64,000 nt of DNA from Embleya scabrispora (GCF_002024165.1 NZ_MWQN01000002.1:558001-622000), one strand, 5' to 3'. Positions 43,995 through 53,599 are shown, counted from the first letter of the stretch. Notes: generated from the sequence alone by a model not told the origin. Translations and numbers: made by a program.

Positions 43995-44741
43995 ATGAGG
44001 ATCGAACCCGTCACCCCGTTGGCGCCGCGCGGGATCCGGCACGTGGTGCTCACCCAGCGCTGGAGCGAACTCACCTTCCTGCACTGGCCCGTGCCGCCCG
44101 CCGAGGTCGCCCCGCTGCTCCCCGAGGGCACCCGGCCCGACGTGCTCGACGGGGTGACCTACGTCGGCCTGGTCCCGTTCCGGATGGTGGACGTCGGCCT
44201 GCTGCGGCTGCCGCGCGTTCCGTGGCTGGGCACCTTTCCGGAGACCAACGTACGGCTGTACTCCGTCGACGGCGCCGGCCGTCGCGGCGTGGTCTTCCGC
44301 TCCCTGGAGGCCGCCCGCCTGCTGCCGGTGCTGACCGCCCGGGCCACGCTTCGCCTGCCCTACCGCTGGGCCCGGATGCGGATCGAGCGCGCCGGCGACC
44401 GGGTGCGCTACACCACCCGCCGGCACCGGGTCGAGGGCGCGGCGCACGCGGCGACGGTCGAGGTCCGGGTCGGGCCGCCGGTGGCCGAACCCGGCCCGTT
44501 GGAACACTTCCTGACGGCGCGTTGGGGCCTGCACACCTCGGTCGCCGGACGCACGCTCTACCTGCCCAACGCGCATCCGCAGTGGTCGCTGCACCACGCC
44601 GAGGTGCTGCACCTCGACGAGAACCTGATCGCCGCAGCCGGCCTCCCGAACGTCACCGGCGCCCCGAGCAGCGTGCTCTACTCCCCGGGCGTACCCGTGC
44701 GCTTCGGCCCGCCCGTCACAGTCGCCTCCGGCGCACGGTGA
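43995..44741 (+). CDS. DUF2071 (YqjF-like) protein
   Basis: A 248-residue protein recognised by LTQRWSELTFLHWPVPPAEV at the N-terminus, VGLVPFRMVDVG, and FPETNVRLYS. Members have an acetoacetate-decarboxylase-like fold but unknown reaction. The ATG at 43995 begins at the conserved family start; an upstream in-frame ATG at 43953 has no better ribosome-binding site. It follows the regulator by 67 bp and may be co-transcribed. Confidence 0.88.
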   Translation: MRIEPVTPLAPRGIRHVVLTQRWSELTFLHWPVPPAEVAPLLPEGTRPDVLDGVTYVGLVPFRMVDVGLLRLPRVPWLGTFPETNVRLYSVDGAGRRGVVFRSLEAARLLPVLTARATLRLPYRWARMRIERAGDRVRYTTRRHRVEGAAHAATVEVRVGPPVAEPGPLEHFLTARWGLHTSVAGRTLYLPNAHPQWSLHHAEVLHLDENLIAAAGLPNVTGAPSSVLYSPGVPVRFGPPVTVASGAR

Positions 44742-44940
44742 CCCCGAAAAGCCGACGCGGGTCGCCCGGGACGGCAACACCGGGCACGAACCCCGCCCGA
44801 GCACGATCGCGGCACGCGGAGCGATCCGGATCGGCGCTGAAGCGGTTGCCACGTCGACGCTGCTCGGCCGCGCCCCGCCGGCTCCCACACCAACCCGCAC
44901 ACCCCAAGCAACCCGAACCACTGCCACCGCACATACCCCA

Positions 44941-45570
44941 ACCCGACCCCCGCAGGCCCACCGCCCCGGGCACCCCGGCTCGACTCCGACAGGGCTATCG
45001 CCCCGGTCACGCCGGCTCGACCTCCCACAGGCCTACCGCCCCGGGCACCCCCGGTCCGACCACCCGCAGGGGGAGCGACCGGGCACGCCGGCTCGACCTC
45101 CCACAGGGGTAGCGACCGGGGCACCCCCGGTCCGGCCACCCGCAGGGGGAGCGACCGGGCACGCCGGCTCGACCTCCCACAGGGGTAGCGACCGGGGCAC
45201 CCCCGGTTCGACCACCCGCAGGGGGAGCGACCGGGCACGCCGGCTCGACCTCCCACAGGGGTAGCGACCGGGGCGCCCCCGGTTCGACCACCCGCAGGGG
45301 TACCGCCCCGGTCACGCCGGCTCGACCTCCCACAGGGGTAGCGACCGGGGCGCCCCCGGTTCGACCACCCGCAGGGGTACCGCCCCGGTCACGCCGGCTC
45401 GACCTCCCACAGGGGTAGCGACCGGGCACGTCGGCCGGACCTCCTGCAGGGGTAGTGACCGGGGCGCCCCCGGTCCCACCTTCCACAGGGGTAGCGACCG
45501 GGGCACCCCCGGCCCGACACCCGCACGGATATCGGACCCGGGCACCCCGCCCGACCACCCGCACCCCTAC
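44941..45570. repeat. Minisatellite: about 16 tandem units of ~38 bp
   Basis: Units follow the pattern CGACC-(T/A)CCC(A/G)CAGGGG-(T/G)A(G/C)CG-ACCGGGGC-ACCCCCGGT. They alternate between two subtypes, giving a 76-bp higher-order period over much of the array. Because 38 and 76 are not multiples of three, any reading frame rotates, so the array is not protein coding although open frames appear. The flanking bases 44742-44940 and 45571-45915 show no gene. Confidence 0.88.
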
Positions 45571-45915
45571 CGACGCGCCCACCGCGACTCGGCATCCCCG
45601 AAAGCGCGCAAGCGCGCAAGCGCAACGGGCGCATGGACGCACGCCGAATCCCCCGGTCACCCTCGACCGGCGACCGCATACAAATCACGGATTGTCGATG
45701 TCGGTCTCAGCCCGCTCGACCGACGACGCGGCCGGCTCCCCGACTCGAATTTCGCCTCGAATCCCGCTTCGAGGCCCGACCCGGATCACGGCCGAATCGG
45801 TGCCGCCGCCCGGGTGAAGCCCGGCACGCTCCCCAACGCATTCCCAACGTCTCCAACATCCCCACCCTCCCCACACTCCCGGGTCACGCGGTCCCCACCG
45901 CGAACCCCCCACCGC

Positions 45916-46443
45916 CTACCGGGCCAATCCCTCACGCAGGCGTTCGATGTCCTCGGCGTCCTTGGCCCGGCGCGGTCGGTGCGGTCGCCAGACCGGGGTC
46001 ATCAACTTGATCTCGATCTGGGCCTCGGGCGAGATGATCGGACACGACACCCCGGCCAACTTCCCGGGGGGCGTGTCGAGCATCCCGTCCGGCCAGCGGG
46101 CGCCCGCCCACGGGCCGCCGGCCACGATCACGCGGCCCTCCGGATCGCGGGCCAGGAAGGCGAAACCCAATTCCACGTCTCCCGTCGTGTAATCGAGCTG
46201 CTGTTCGGCCGGTGCCCGGGCCAACCGCACGAAGCCGCGCGCGGCGAACGCGACCGTGAGCGCCGGGGCGTCCTCGGCCCACGCGAACCAGTCGACATCC
46301 ACATGCTCCCGGGTGATCCGGCCGAGGTAGAAATCCATCGCCCAACCGCCGCGCAACCAGACCTCGATACCCAATTCCCGGGCCAGATCCTGGACTTCGA
46401 CGATCAGTGCGAGCTGTTTGTCGGCATCCGACGACACAGTCAT
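45916..46443 (-). CDS. Small nucleotidyltransferase (ANT(2'')/AadB-like)
   Basis: A 175-residue protein. LGIEVWLRGGWAMDFYLGRI followed by TREHVDVDWFAW gives the G-G-W...D-x-D nucleotidyltransferase site seen in AadB/LinB-type enzymes; the C-terminal SPEAQIEIKLM and KDAEDIERL also fit. Such chromosomal proteins may be toxin- or antibiotic-directed or have other targets; resistance is not shown. Start at 46443; a longer reading frame upstream lacks support. The 289 bp to the next gene show nothing. Confidence 0.75.
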   Translation of the reverse strand: MTVSSDADKQLALIVEVQDLARELGIEVWLRGGWAMDFYLGRITREHVDVDWFAWAEDAPALTVAFAARGFVRLARAPAEQQLDYTTGDVELGFAFLARDPEGRVIVAGGPWAGARWPDGMLDTPPGKLAGVSCPIISPEAQIEIKLMTPVWRPHRPRRAKDAEDIERLREGLAR

Positions 46444-46732
46444 GGGTTTACCGTAGAGCGCCCGAATCCCGCCTCGGCACCGTCCGGGCCGGCCGTCATC
46501 TACCCGTGACCGAAACGGGCGTCGATCGTCGTTCCGGCCAACTACCGGACCCACTCCCACCCACCGGACACCACCGGAATCGGCCACCGCCCCGATCACC
46601 CCAGCCAAGCACCGACACGGGACAATCACGAGGTCCCCGACCCGATGTCACCCCACCCGCCGACGACACCCACGCTCGACCGAGTGTCCGAATATCGACG
46701 CCTGAAGCCCCTTCCCCTCGGTCGCCAAGTGA

Positions 46733-47680
46733 TTACACACGGTCATCGTCAAGCCCGAGGCGTGCGTCCCGCCGGTACGCCTCCACCTCTGCGGCCGTCG
46801 GCGGATCCGCGCCCGGCCGGGAGCAGGTGAGCGCCGCCACCGACGAGGCGTCCACGATCAGTTCGGCCAGGGACGTCGGGTCGAGGTCGCGAACCCCGTT
46901 CGGGCTCAGCAGGTCCCGCCGACGGAGCGCGTCGAGCAGCCCGGCCGTGTACGCGTCGCCCGCGCCGACCGTGTCCACCACCCGCACCGGCACGGCCGGT
47001 GTCGTCGCCCGACCCGCCCGGCAGACCCCGTACGCACCCTCGGCCCCCCGGGTCACCACGACCAGACCCGGCCCCCGGACCAGCCACTCGTCCGCCACGT
47101 CGAGGAACGACCGCGCCGGATACAGCCATTCCAGGTCCTGATCGCTGACCTTGACCAGATCGCACAGGTCCACCAGCGCCTCGATCCGCGCGCGGGCCGC
47201 CGACGGCTCGCCCATCAGGGACGGCCGGCAGTTCGGGTCGTACGACACGAGCGCGCGGCGCCCGGCGTGCGCGGCGGCCAGCAACTCCCGTACCGTCTCG
47301 GCCCCCGGCGCCAGCGTCGCCGCGATCGAACCGGTGTGCACGCACCGCGACTCGGCCGGCACCCGAACCCCGGGGGGCAGATCCCACACGATGTCGAAGG
47401 AGTAGTCGGCCACCCCCGCCGCGTCCACCCGCGCGTGCGCCACGCTCGTCGATCCCGAGTGCACCCCCTCCGGCGCCGGCACCACCCCACTCGCGGCCAG
47501 GTGCGCGGCAAGCAACTCGCCGAACTCGTCCTTCCCATAACGGGTGATCAGCCGCACCGGCACCCCGAGCCGCCCCAGGCCCACCGCCACATTGGCCGGA
47601 CTGCCGCCCGGATGGGCGACGGGCGCGCCGCCCTCGGTCCGGACCAGATCGATCAACGCCTCGCCGATCACCGTGATCAC
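46733..47680 (-). CDS. PfkB-family carbohydrate kinase (fructokinase-like)
   Basis: ATP-dependent sugar kinase of 315 residues. N-terminal VIGEALIDLV and HPGGSPANVAVGLGRLGVPV; C-terminal catalytic DTVGAGDAYTAGLLDAL with the Asp base. Last gene of the isomerase-LacI-kinase operon, so it should phosphorylate the product of the YihS-like isomerase (fructose or a fructose analogue). Start chosen at GTG 47680 (GGGAGG upstream, family-typical VITVIGEALID beginning). A GTG at 47728 that overlaps the LacI stop (GTGA) is equally possible and would add 16 residues. Confidence 0.9.
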   Translation of the reverse strand: MITVIGEALIDLVRTEGGAPVAHPGGSPANVAVGLGRLGVPVRLITRYGKDEFGELLAAHLAASGVVPAPEGVHSGSTSVAHARVDAAGVADYSFDIVWDLPPGVRVPAESRCVHTGSIAATLAPGAETVRELLAAAHAGRRALVSYDPNCRPSLMGEPSAARARIEALVDLCDLVKVSDQDLEWLYPARSFLDVADEWLVRGPGLVVVTRGAEGAYGVCRAGRATTPAVPVRVVDTVGAGDAYTAGLLDALRRRDLLSPNGVRDLDPTSLAELIVDASSVAALTCSRPGADPPTAAEVEAYRRDARLGLDDDRV

Positions 47681-47724
47681 GGCCGAACCTCCCCGCTCGT
47701 ACGCCGACTTCGCATCTCGCGCGG

Positions 47725-48756
47725 TCACGGCCCCACCTCGCCCGAACCCCGGGGGATGAGCCGGGTGCGCATGTGTATGTGCTGGACCGGGGTCGGATCC
47801 CCCGCCAGTCGCCGGAACAACAACTGCGCGGCGGCCTGCCCGAGTCCGAACGGATCCTGGGCGACCACGGTCACCGCCGGCGTGAGCATGTCGGCGAGCT
47901 CGAAGTCGTCGAACCCGACCAGCGCCGGCTGTACCGGGGAGCGGCGGATCTCGCGCACCGTCTCGACCGTGAACCGGCTGTTCCCGCAGAACACCGCGGT
48001 CGCCGGATCGGCGCCACCCAGCATCGCCCGCAACCACGCGCGCAGTTCCTCACCGTACGGCGGCCCGTTGTACACCAGGCGCGAATCGACGTCGATGCCC
48101 GCCTCGGTCAACGCCTCGCGGTATCCGCGCACCCGCTCGCGCGCGGTGAAGATCTCCAGCCGGTCGCCGATGAACGCGATCCGCCGATGCCCGTGCCGAA
48201 CCAGGTGCCCGACGCCGGTCCGGGCCCCGCCCACGTTGTCCACCAGGACCGTGTCCGCCTCTATGTCGCCCGGCGGCCGGTCGACGAACACGCACACCAT
48301 GCCCGCCTCGATCTCCGGCAGCAGATAGGTATGGCTGCCGCTGGCCGGCACCACGATCAGCCCGTCCACCCGCCGGGCGCACAGGGCCAGCACGAGGTCG
48401 CGCTCCTTGTCGGGGTCCTCCGCCGACGACGCGCTGAACAACACCGTGCCGTGCTGGTGCGCGATGTCCTGGATGGAGCGGGTGAGCGCGGACGAGAAGG
48501 GATCCGCGGCGTCCTCCAGCACCAGGCCGATGCTGGAGGTGTGCCCGGAACGCAACTGCGCGGCGCTGTCGTTGCGGCGGAACCCGGTCTCGGCGACCGC
48601 CGCCCACACCGCCTGCCGCTTGACCGCGCTCACGTTCGGTTCGCCGTTGATCACGCGCGAGACGGTCTTGATCCCCACGCCGGCGAGGGCGGCCACGTCC
48701 TTCATCGTGGAGCGACCGCGCCCGCGCGGTCGCTCCGGTGTCGTCGGGCCGGCCAT
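47725..48756 (-). CDS. LacI-family transcriptional repressor
   Basis: A 343-residue regulator. N-terminal helix-turn-helix MKDVAALAGVGIKTVSRVIN with the hinge following, then a periplasmic-binding-protein-like sugar domain (SIGLVLEDAADPFSSALTRS, VDNVGGARTGVGHLVRHGHR, LVGFDDFELADML). AAAGGA precedes the ATG. It sits between the YihS-like isomerase and the PfkB kinase. The two palindromes TGACA-NCGT-TGTCA in the isomerase/ABC intergenic region are its likely operators. Confidence 0.92.
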   Translation of the reverse strand: MAGPTTPERPRGRGRSTMKDVAALAGVGIKTVSRVINGEPNVSAVKRQAVWAAVAETGFRRNDSAAQLRSGHTSSIGLVLEDAADPFSSALTRSIQDIAHQHGTVLFSASSAEDPDKERDLVLALCARRVDGLIVVPASGSHTYLLPEIEAGMVCVFVDRPPGDIEADTVLVDNVGGARTGVGHLVRHGHRRIAFIGDRLEIFTARERVRGYREALTEAGIDVDSRLVYNGPPYGEELRAWLRAMLGGADPATAVFCGNSRFTVETVREIRRSPVQPALVGFDDFELADMLTPAVTVVAQDPFGLGQAAAQLLFRRLAGDPTPVQHIHMRTRLIPRGSGEVGP

Positions 48757-48867
48757 CGCATTCCTTTCCGGCGACCGGGCTCATACCCGGCACTCACGGT
48801 GCGTCTCGCGTGTCGCGTGGTGCGTGTTGCGCGTGGGAAGGGGGACGGGAGCGGGACGGCGCCGCGC

Positions 48868-50172
48868 TCACCCCCCGGCCCGACGACGCAGCGCCTCCGC
48901 GATGGTCGGTGCGGACCGGAGCCGAGGCAGCAGGGTCGCCTGGACCGCGTGGTACGCGTCGGGCTTGCCCCGCCAGACGTCGGCCGAGGGCCGCGCGTCG
49001 GCGTCGAGTTCGTGATGCCAGCCGCCGTGCTCCCGGTCCAGGAATACGGCGTCGGCATGCTCCCACCACACTCGGTACCAGTCATCGTAGTCGGCGTCCC
49101 CCGAGGCCCGACGCAGTGCCGCCGCGGCCGCGATCGCCTCGGCCGCGACCCAGTGCATCCGGGTCCGGACCAGGGGCTTCCCGGACCAGTCGACGGTGTA
49201 CACGAAGCCCGGCCGACCGTCGGCGCGCCAACCCTCCCGCACCGCCGCGTCGAACAGCGCCACCGCGTCCGCGCGAAGCCACCCGGGCGGCCGCGGCAGC
49301 GCCTCGGCCAGCGTGATCAGCAGCCGGGACCACTCGAACCAGTGGCCGACGGTGGCGCCGTAGGGGCGGAACGGGTCGGCGGGGCGCTCGCGGTTGTACT
49401 CGGGCCGCGGCGTCCAGTCCGCGGCGAAGTGTTCGATCAGCCGCCAGTGGTTGGCCCGGGCGTGCTCGTGCACCACGCGCTCGGCGATCCGCAGGGCCCG
49501 CTCGCGCCAGCGGGCCTCGTCGGTGGCGTCGGCGGCGGCCAGGAACGCCTCGACGGCGTGCATGTTGCTGTTGGCGCCCCGATACGGCTCGCCTACGGTC
49601 CAGGTACGGTCCCAGGATTCCGCGCACGCGCCGCGGTCCTCCTCCCAGAAGCGACGCTCCACCACGTCGAGGGCCTCGGCGAGCAGCGCGGGCGCCTCGG
49701 GATGGCCGGCGGCGCACGCGCTCGCGGCGGCCAGCACGACGAACGCGTGGTCGTACATCCGCTTGCCGTCCGGCCGTTCGGGATCGACGTCGGTGTCGCC
49801 GTCGCCCGACGCGGGTCGGCCGGTGCGATCCACGACCGGATGCCACCCGCCGTACTCGTGGTCGCGCAGCGGCCCGGTCAACGCGGCGATCCCGTGCGCC
49901 ACGAGCGCGTCCGCCTCGGCGGCGTCGAACGCCGAACCACGCGCCTCCGCACGCAGCCGGGCCAGGGCGAACACGTGCGTCATCCGCGCGGTCACCCACG
50001 TGTGCACCACCCCGTCCGGCAGCGGCCGGCCGACGTCGTCGAGCCAACCGAAGCCGCCGCCGGCCAACTTGGCACCGGTCGCGAAGCGGATCAGCCGGTC
50101 GCATTCCGCGTCGAGCCGGGCCGCGTGTTCGGGGGAGTCCGGCCAGGGTTCCGGCCAGGGTTCAGCTGCCAT
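48868..50172 (-). CDS. AGE-family sugar isomerase, YihS-like (mannose/sulfoquinovose aldose-ketose isomerase)
   Basis: A 434-residue (alpha/alpha)6-barrel isomerase. It follows E. coli YihS almost block by block: GFGWLDDVG, HTWVTARMTHVFALARL, LRDHEYGGWHPVV, GANSNMHAVEAFL, GHWFEWSRLL, FVYTVDWSGKPLVRTRMHW, VWRGKPDAYHAVQA, keeping the catalytic His positions. YihS converts sulfoquinovose to sulfofructose and also mannose to fructose. With a PfkB kinase and a FrcBCA-type importer, but no sulfolactate aldolase or sulfonate gene in sight, mannose/fructose use is the simpler reading and sulfoquinovose a real alternative. ATG at 50172. Confidence 0.87.
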   Translation of the reverse strand: MAAEPWPEPWPDSPEHAARLDAECDRLIRFATGAKLAGGGFGWLDDVGRPLPDGVVHTWVTARMTHVFALARLRAEARGSAFDAAEADALVAHGIAALTGPLRDHEYGGWHPVVDRTGRPASGDGDTDVDPERPDGKRMYDHAFVVLAAASACAAGHPEAPALLAEALDVVERRFWEEDRGACAESWDRTWTVGEPYRGANSNMHAVEAFLAAADATDEARWRERALRIAERVVHEHARANHWRLIEHFAADWTPRPEYNRERPADPFRPYGATVGHWFEWSRLLITLAEALPRPPGWLRADAVALFDAAVREGWRADGRPGFVYTVDWSGKPLVRTRMHWVAAEAIAAAAALRRASGDADYDDWYRVWWEHADAVFLDREHGGWHHELDADARPSADVWRGKPDAYHAVQATLLPRLRSAPTIAEALRRRAGG

Positions 50173-50189
50173 GTGCCGCACGCTCCCTC

Positions 50190-50203
50190 TGACATCGTTG
50201 TCA
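50190..50203. promoter_or_regulatory. LacI-type operator 1 (TGACATCGTTGTCA)
   Basis: Inverted repeat TGACA/TGTCA with central CG, 18 bp upstream of the isomerase start on the minus strand. Same 13 of 14 bases recur at 50376-50389. Confidence 0.75.
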
Positions 50204-50374
50204 TGCGGACCGTACCCGTCCCATCCCACGCTGTCGACATCCCGCCCCGAACGTCCTCGGCGGCCATCCGTTCGGCCGGTACCTGTCGGGGCAATCGCCG
50301 TAATCCCCACCCGATTTCCGCCTTATCCGAGACGGCGCAACCCCTGGACACCCGCCGGTGTGGCCGGCACTGTA

Positions 50375-50390
50375 CTGACACCGTTGTCAG
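50375..50390. promoter_or_regulatory. LacI-type operator 2 (CTGACACCGTTGTCAG)
   Basis: Six-bp arms CTGACA/TGTCAG, 122 bp before the ABC ATPase start. Centre-to-centre distance to operator 1 is 186 bp, so one repressor can control both divergent operons, perhaps with looping. Confidence 0.78.
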
Positions 50391-50511
50391 CGGCAGGCGG
50401 CGCGGATCCCCTCGTCACCGTCCCCGACACACGTGCGTACGCGTGGCGCCCGCCGGTTCCGGCCGAGCCGGTTCGCGGGGAACGACCCGACAATCCGAAG
50501 GAGTTGGGCAC

Positions 50512-51285
50512 GTGCAACCCCTGATCGAAGGTCGCGGCCTGGTCAAGCGATACGGCCAGGTGCAGGCCCTGCGCGGCGCCGACTTCACGGTCTACCCGGC
50601 CGAGGTGGTCGCGCTGATCGGCGACAACGGCGCGGGCAAGAGCACCCTGACCAAGACCCTGGCCGGCACCGAACGCCCCGACGGGGGCCGGATCCTCTTC
50701 GAGGGCCGCGAGGTGCACATGGAACGCCCTACCGACGCCCAGGGGTTGGGTATCGAGACGGTGTACCAGGACCTGGCCCTGGCCCCGGATCTGGACGGGC
50801 CGGCCAACCTCTTCCTGGGCCGCGAACTGCTGCGCCGCGGCCTGGCCGGCCGTCTCGGCGTGCTGGACAAGGCCACGATGCGGGCGCGGGCGATCGAGGC
50901 GTTCGGCCGACTCGGCGTCGAACTCCAGGACGTGGACGCGCCGATCGGGACATTGTCCGGCGGCCAGCGGCAGAGCGTGGCCATCGCCCGCGCGGTCGCC
51001 TGGGCGGACAAGGTGATCTTCATGGACGAGCCCACCGCGGCGCTCGGCGTACTTCAGCGCGGCCGGGTGCTCGACGTGATCCGCCGGGTCCGGGACAACG
51101 GTATCGCGGTGGTGCTGATCAGCCACAACATGCCCGAGGTGTTGTCGGTCGCGGACCGCGTCGAGGTGTTGCGCCTCGGCCGCCGGGTGGCGAGTTTTCC
51201 CACGGCGGACACCACGGTGGAGGAACTGGTCGGCGCGATGACCGGCGCGCTCGACACACTCGACACGGAAGGCGCGCCGGCATGA
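50512..51285 (+). CDS. Sugar ABC importer ATPase (FrcA-like, single domain)
   Basis: A 257-residue ATP-binding protein with Walker A GDNGAGKSTLTK, signature LSGGQRQSVAIARAV, Walker B VIFMDEPTAAL and switch His in LISHNMPEV. Unlike RbsA/MglA it has one ATPase domain only, as in FrcA of the rhizobial fructose/mannose/ribose importer. GTG start at 50512 with AAGGAG 9 nt upstream. First gene of the importer operon; its stop overlaps the permease ATG (ATGA). Confidence 0.92.
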   Translation: MQPLIEGRGLVKRYGQVQALRGADFTVYPAEVVALIGDNGAGKSTLTKTLAGTERPDGGRILFEGREVHMERPTDAQGLGIETVYQDLALAPDLDGPANLFLGRELLRRGLAGRLGVLDKATMRARAIEAFGRLGVELQDVDAPIGTLSGGQRQSVAIARAVAWADKVIFMDEPTAALGVLQRGRVLDVIRRVRDNGIAVVLISHNMPEVLSVADRVEVLRLGRRVASFPTADTTVEELVGAMTGALDTLDTEGAPA

Positions 51286-52466
51286 ACCGCGACGACACGG
51301 CCACCACCCCGGACTCCCACGACCGCCCCGACCAGCTGCCCAAGGACAACCCGGCCGACAAGCCGGACACCAACCCGGACGCCAACCCCGGGCACCGACC
51401 CGACGACCGTCGCCCCGATCACCCCGAACCGCCGGGCGCCGCCCCGGAGTCGGCGCGCGGTCCGCACCCGGCGGTCGCCTTCGCCCGTACCGTCCTGTGG
51501 CCCCGCCTCGCCCGTACCAACACCTGGTGGACCTTCCTGGTCCTGATGGTCCTGGTGACCGCCTTCTCGATTCTGCGTCCGTCGCAGTTCCCGACCACGT
51601 TCAACCTGCGCAACGTGGCCACCGACGCCGCCGTGCTGCTGATCATCGGCGTCGGCATGACCTTCGTGATCATCATGGCCGGCATCGACCTCTCGGTCGG
51701 CTCGGTCCTGGTGTTCGCGGGCGTCGCGGCGGCCAAGACGATGACGGCCGTCTCCGGCCCGGACGCGGGCTGGGGCGCGATCCTGCTCGGCGTGCTCGCC
51801 GGCCTCGCCGCCGGTGCCGCGTGGGGCGCGTTCAACGGATTCCTGGTCGCCAAGGCCCGGGTACCGGCGCTGATCGTCACTCTCGGCAGCCTCGGGATGG
51901 CGCTCGGCCTGGCCCAGGTGATGACCGAGGGCCAGGACGTCCGGGGCGTGCCCACCCGGTTCACCGACACCATCGGCAACGGCCGGATCCTGGGCGTGCC
52001 CTGGCTGGTGGTGATCGCCCTCCTGGTTACCGGGGTCGGCGCGCTCGTGCTCGGCACCACCCGATTCGGCCGCCGCACCTACGCGGTCGGCTCCAACGCC
52101 GAGGCGGCGCGCCGAGCCGGCATCCCGGTCAACCGGCACATGATCGCGGTGTACGCCTTGTCGGGCACCCTGGCCGGCCTCGCCGGCGTGTTGTCCCTCG
52201 CCCGCTTCACCACCACCACGATCGGCGGCCACGCCAACGACTCGCTGGGCGCCATCGCGGCCGTGGTGCTGGGCGGCACCAGCCTGTTCGGCGGCATCGG
52301 CACGGTCGTCGGCACGCTGATCGGCGTGTTCATTCCCGCGATCCTGCAGAACGGCTTCGTCATCCTCGGCGTGCAGCCGTTCTGGCAGAGCGTCGCGGTC
52401 GGCGCCGTCCTGATCGCCGCCGTGTACGCCGACCAGTTGCGCCGCCGCGGCCGCCAACGCCGATGA
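51282..52466 (+). CDS. Sugar ABC importer permease (RbsC/FrcC family)
   Basis: A 394-residue membrane protein with a Pro/Asp-rich cytoplasmic N-terminus (~70 residues) and about ten membrane segments. Family motifs: NVATDAAVLLIIGVGMTFVI, MAGIDLSVGSVLVFAG, GRRTYAVGSNAEAARRAGI (contact with the ATPase) and SLGAIAAVVLGGTSLFGG. Brings sugar bound by the downstream lipoprotein into the cell. Confidence 0.93.
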   Translation: MNRDDTATTPDSHDRPDQLPKDNPADKPDTNPDANPGHRPDDRRPDHPEPPGAAPESARGPHPAVAFARTVLWPRLARTNTWWTFLVLMVLVTAFSILRPSQFPTTFNLRNVATDAAVLLIIGVGMTFVIIMAGIDLSVGSVLVFAGVAAAKTMTAVSGPDAGWGAILLGVLAGLAAGAAWGAFNGFLVAKARVPALIVTLGSLGMALGLAQVMTEGQDVRGVPTRFTDTIGNGRILGVPWLVVIALLVTGVGALVLGTTRFGRRTYAVGSNAEAARRAGIPVNRHMIAVYALSGTLAGLAGVLSLARFTTTTIGGHANDSLGAIAAVVLGGTSLFGGIGTVVGTLIGVFIPAILQNGFVILGVQPFWQSVAVGAVLIAAVYADQLRRRGRQRR

Positions 52467-52548
52467 CACGCACGCCGGTTGCCGCTTCGCCAAGCGTCCT
52501 TCGCCACCACCCCCGCATCGCCCCACCACCGCCAGGAGGCACTGCCCG

Positions 52549-53517
52549 ATGAAGACACCGACCTACGTCGCCGTGACCATCGCCCTGACCGCGGCTGCCG
52601 CCCTGAGCGGATGCGGCGACGACGGCGGCGGCTCCGGGGGCGGGCGCAAGATCACCTTCGTCCAGGGCGTCAAGGGCGACGAGTTCTACATCTCGATGGC
52701 CTGCGGCGCGCAGCAAAAGGCCAAGGAACTCGGCGTCAAGCTCGACGTGACCGGCGCGGACAAGTGGGACGCGTCGCTCCAGACTCCGGTGGTCAACGCG
52801 GTCGCGGCCAAAAGCCCGGACGCGGTGCTGATCGCGCCGACCGACACCCAGGCCATGCGCCAACCCGAGCAGCAGCTCAAGTCGCGCGGCGCGAAGGTGA
52901 TCGAGGTGGACACCAAGCTCGACGACGGCTCGATCCGGGAGACCGCGATCTCCTCCGACAACGAACGCGGCGGCATGCTCGCCGCGCAGACCCTGGCCGC
53001 CCAGGTCCAGGAGCGCGGCGCCGTCGCCGCGATCAGCGTCAAGCCCGGCATCTCCACCACCGACGCCCGCCTGAAGGGCTTCGAGGCCGAGATCAGGAAG
53101 CATCCCGGCATCACCTATCTCGGCGTGCAGTACAACGACGACGACCCGGCCAAGGCGGCCTCGATCGTCACCTCCACCATCGCCTCGCACCGCGACCTGG
53201 TCGGGGTCTTCGCCGCCAACGTGTTCAGCGGCGAGGGCGCGGCCACCGGCATCGAGCAGGCGGGCAGGGCCGGCCAGGTCAAGCTGATCGCGTTCGACGC
53301 CACCCCCAAGCAGGTCGAGGCGCTGCGCAAGGGCTCCATCCAGGGCCTGATCGCGCAGAAGCCCTTCGACATCGGCGCCCAGGGCGTGGAGCAGGCCGTG
53401 GCCGCCCTGGACAAGAAGCCGGTCCCCAAGGCCATTTCCACCGACCTGATCGCCGTCACCAAGGAGAACGTCGACCAGCCCGACGTCAGCAAGTACCTGT
53501 ACAAGGGCGCCTGCTGA
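52549..53517 (+). CDS. Sugar ABC importer substrate-binding lipoprotein
   Basis: A 322-residue type I binding protein (RbsB/FrcB group). Lipobox ALSGCGDD places the lipidated Cys near residue 22; a Gly-rich spacer follows. The two-lobed sugar domain starts at ITFVQGVKGDEFYISMACGA and ends KYLYKGAC, where a terminal Cys with an inner Cys could pair. GGAGG precedes the ATG. Completes the ATPase-permease-binding-protein set. Confidence 0.92.
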   Translation: MKTPTYVAVTIALTAAAALSGCGDDGGGSGGGRKITFVQGVKGDEFYISMACGAQQKAKELGVKLDVTGADKWDASLQTPVVNAVAAKSPDAVLIAPTDTQAMRQPEQQLKSRGAKVIEVDTKLDDGSIRETAISSDNERGGMLAAQTLAAQVQERGAVAAISVKPGISTTDARLKGFEAEIRKHPGITYLGVQYNDDDPAKAASIVTSTIASHRDLVGVFAANVFSGEGAATGIEQAGRAGQVKLIAFDATPKQVEALRKGSIQGLIAQKPFDIGAQGVEQAVAALDKKPVPKAISTDLIAVTKENVDQPDVSKYLYKGAC

Positions 53518-53599
53518 AGCGGAGGCCCGCGCCCCCCGCGAGCCCCCGCACCCCGGCACCGCACGGCGCCCCTGGCGGCACGGCGCGGCCCCGGAAAAC

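Noticed and set aside
44941-45570. CRISPR-like array
   Set aside because: There are no variable spacers; adjacent units are themselves near-identical, and no cas gene is present.
45007-45660. 217-codon frame encoding Pro/Gly/Arg repeats in the minisatellite
   Set aside because: The repeat period of 38/76 bp is not a multiple of three, so the peptide repeat rotates through frames; no start signal.
48868-50172. Calling a complete sulfo-EMP (sulfoquinovose) pathway
   Set aside because: Only isomerase and kinase are present; no aldolase, sulfolactaldehyde enzyme or sulfonate exporter is in the window.
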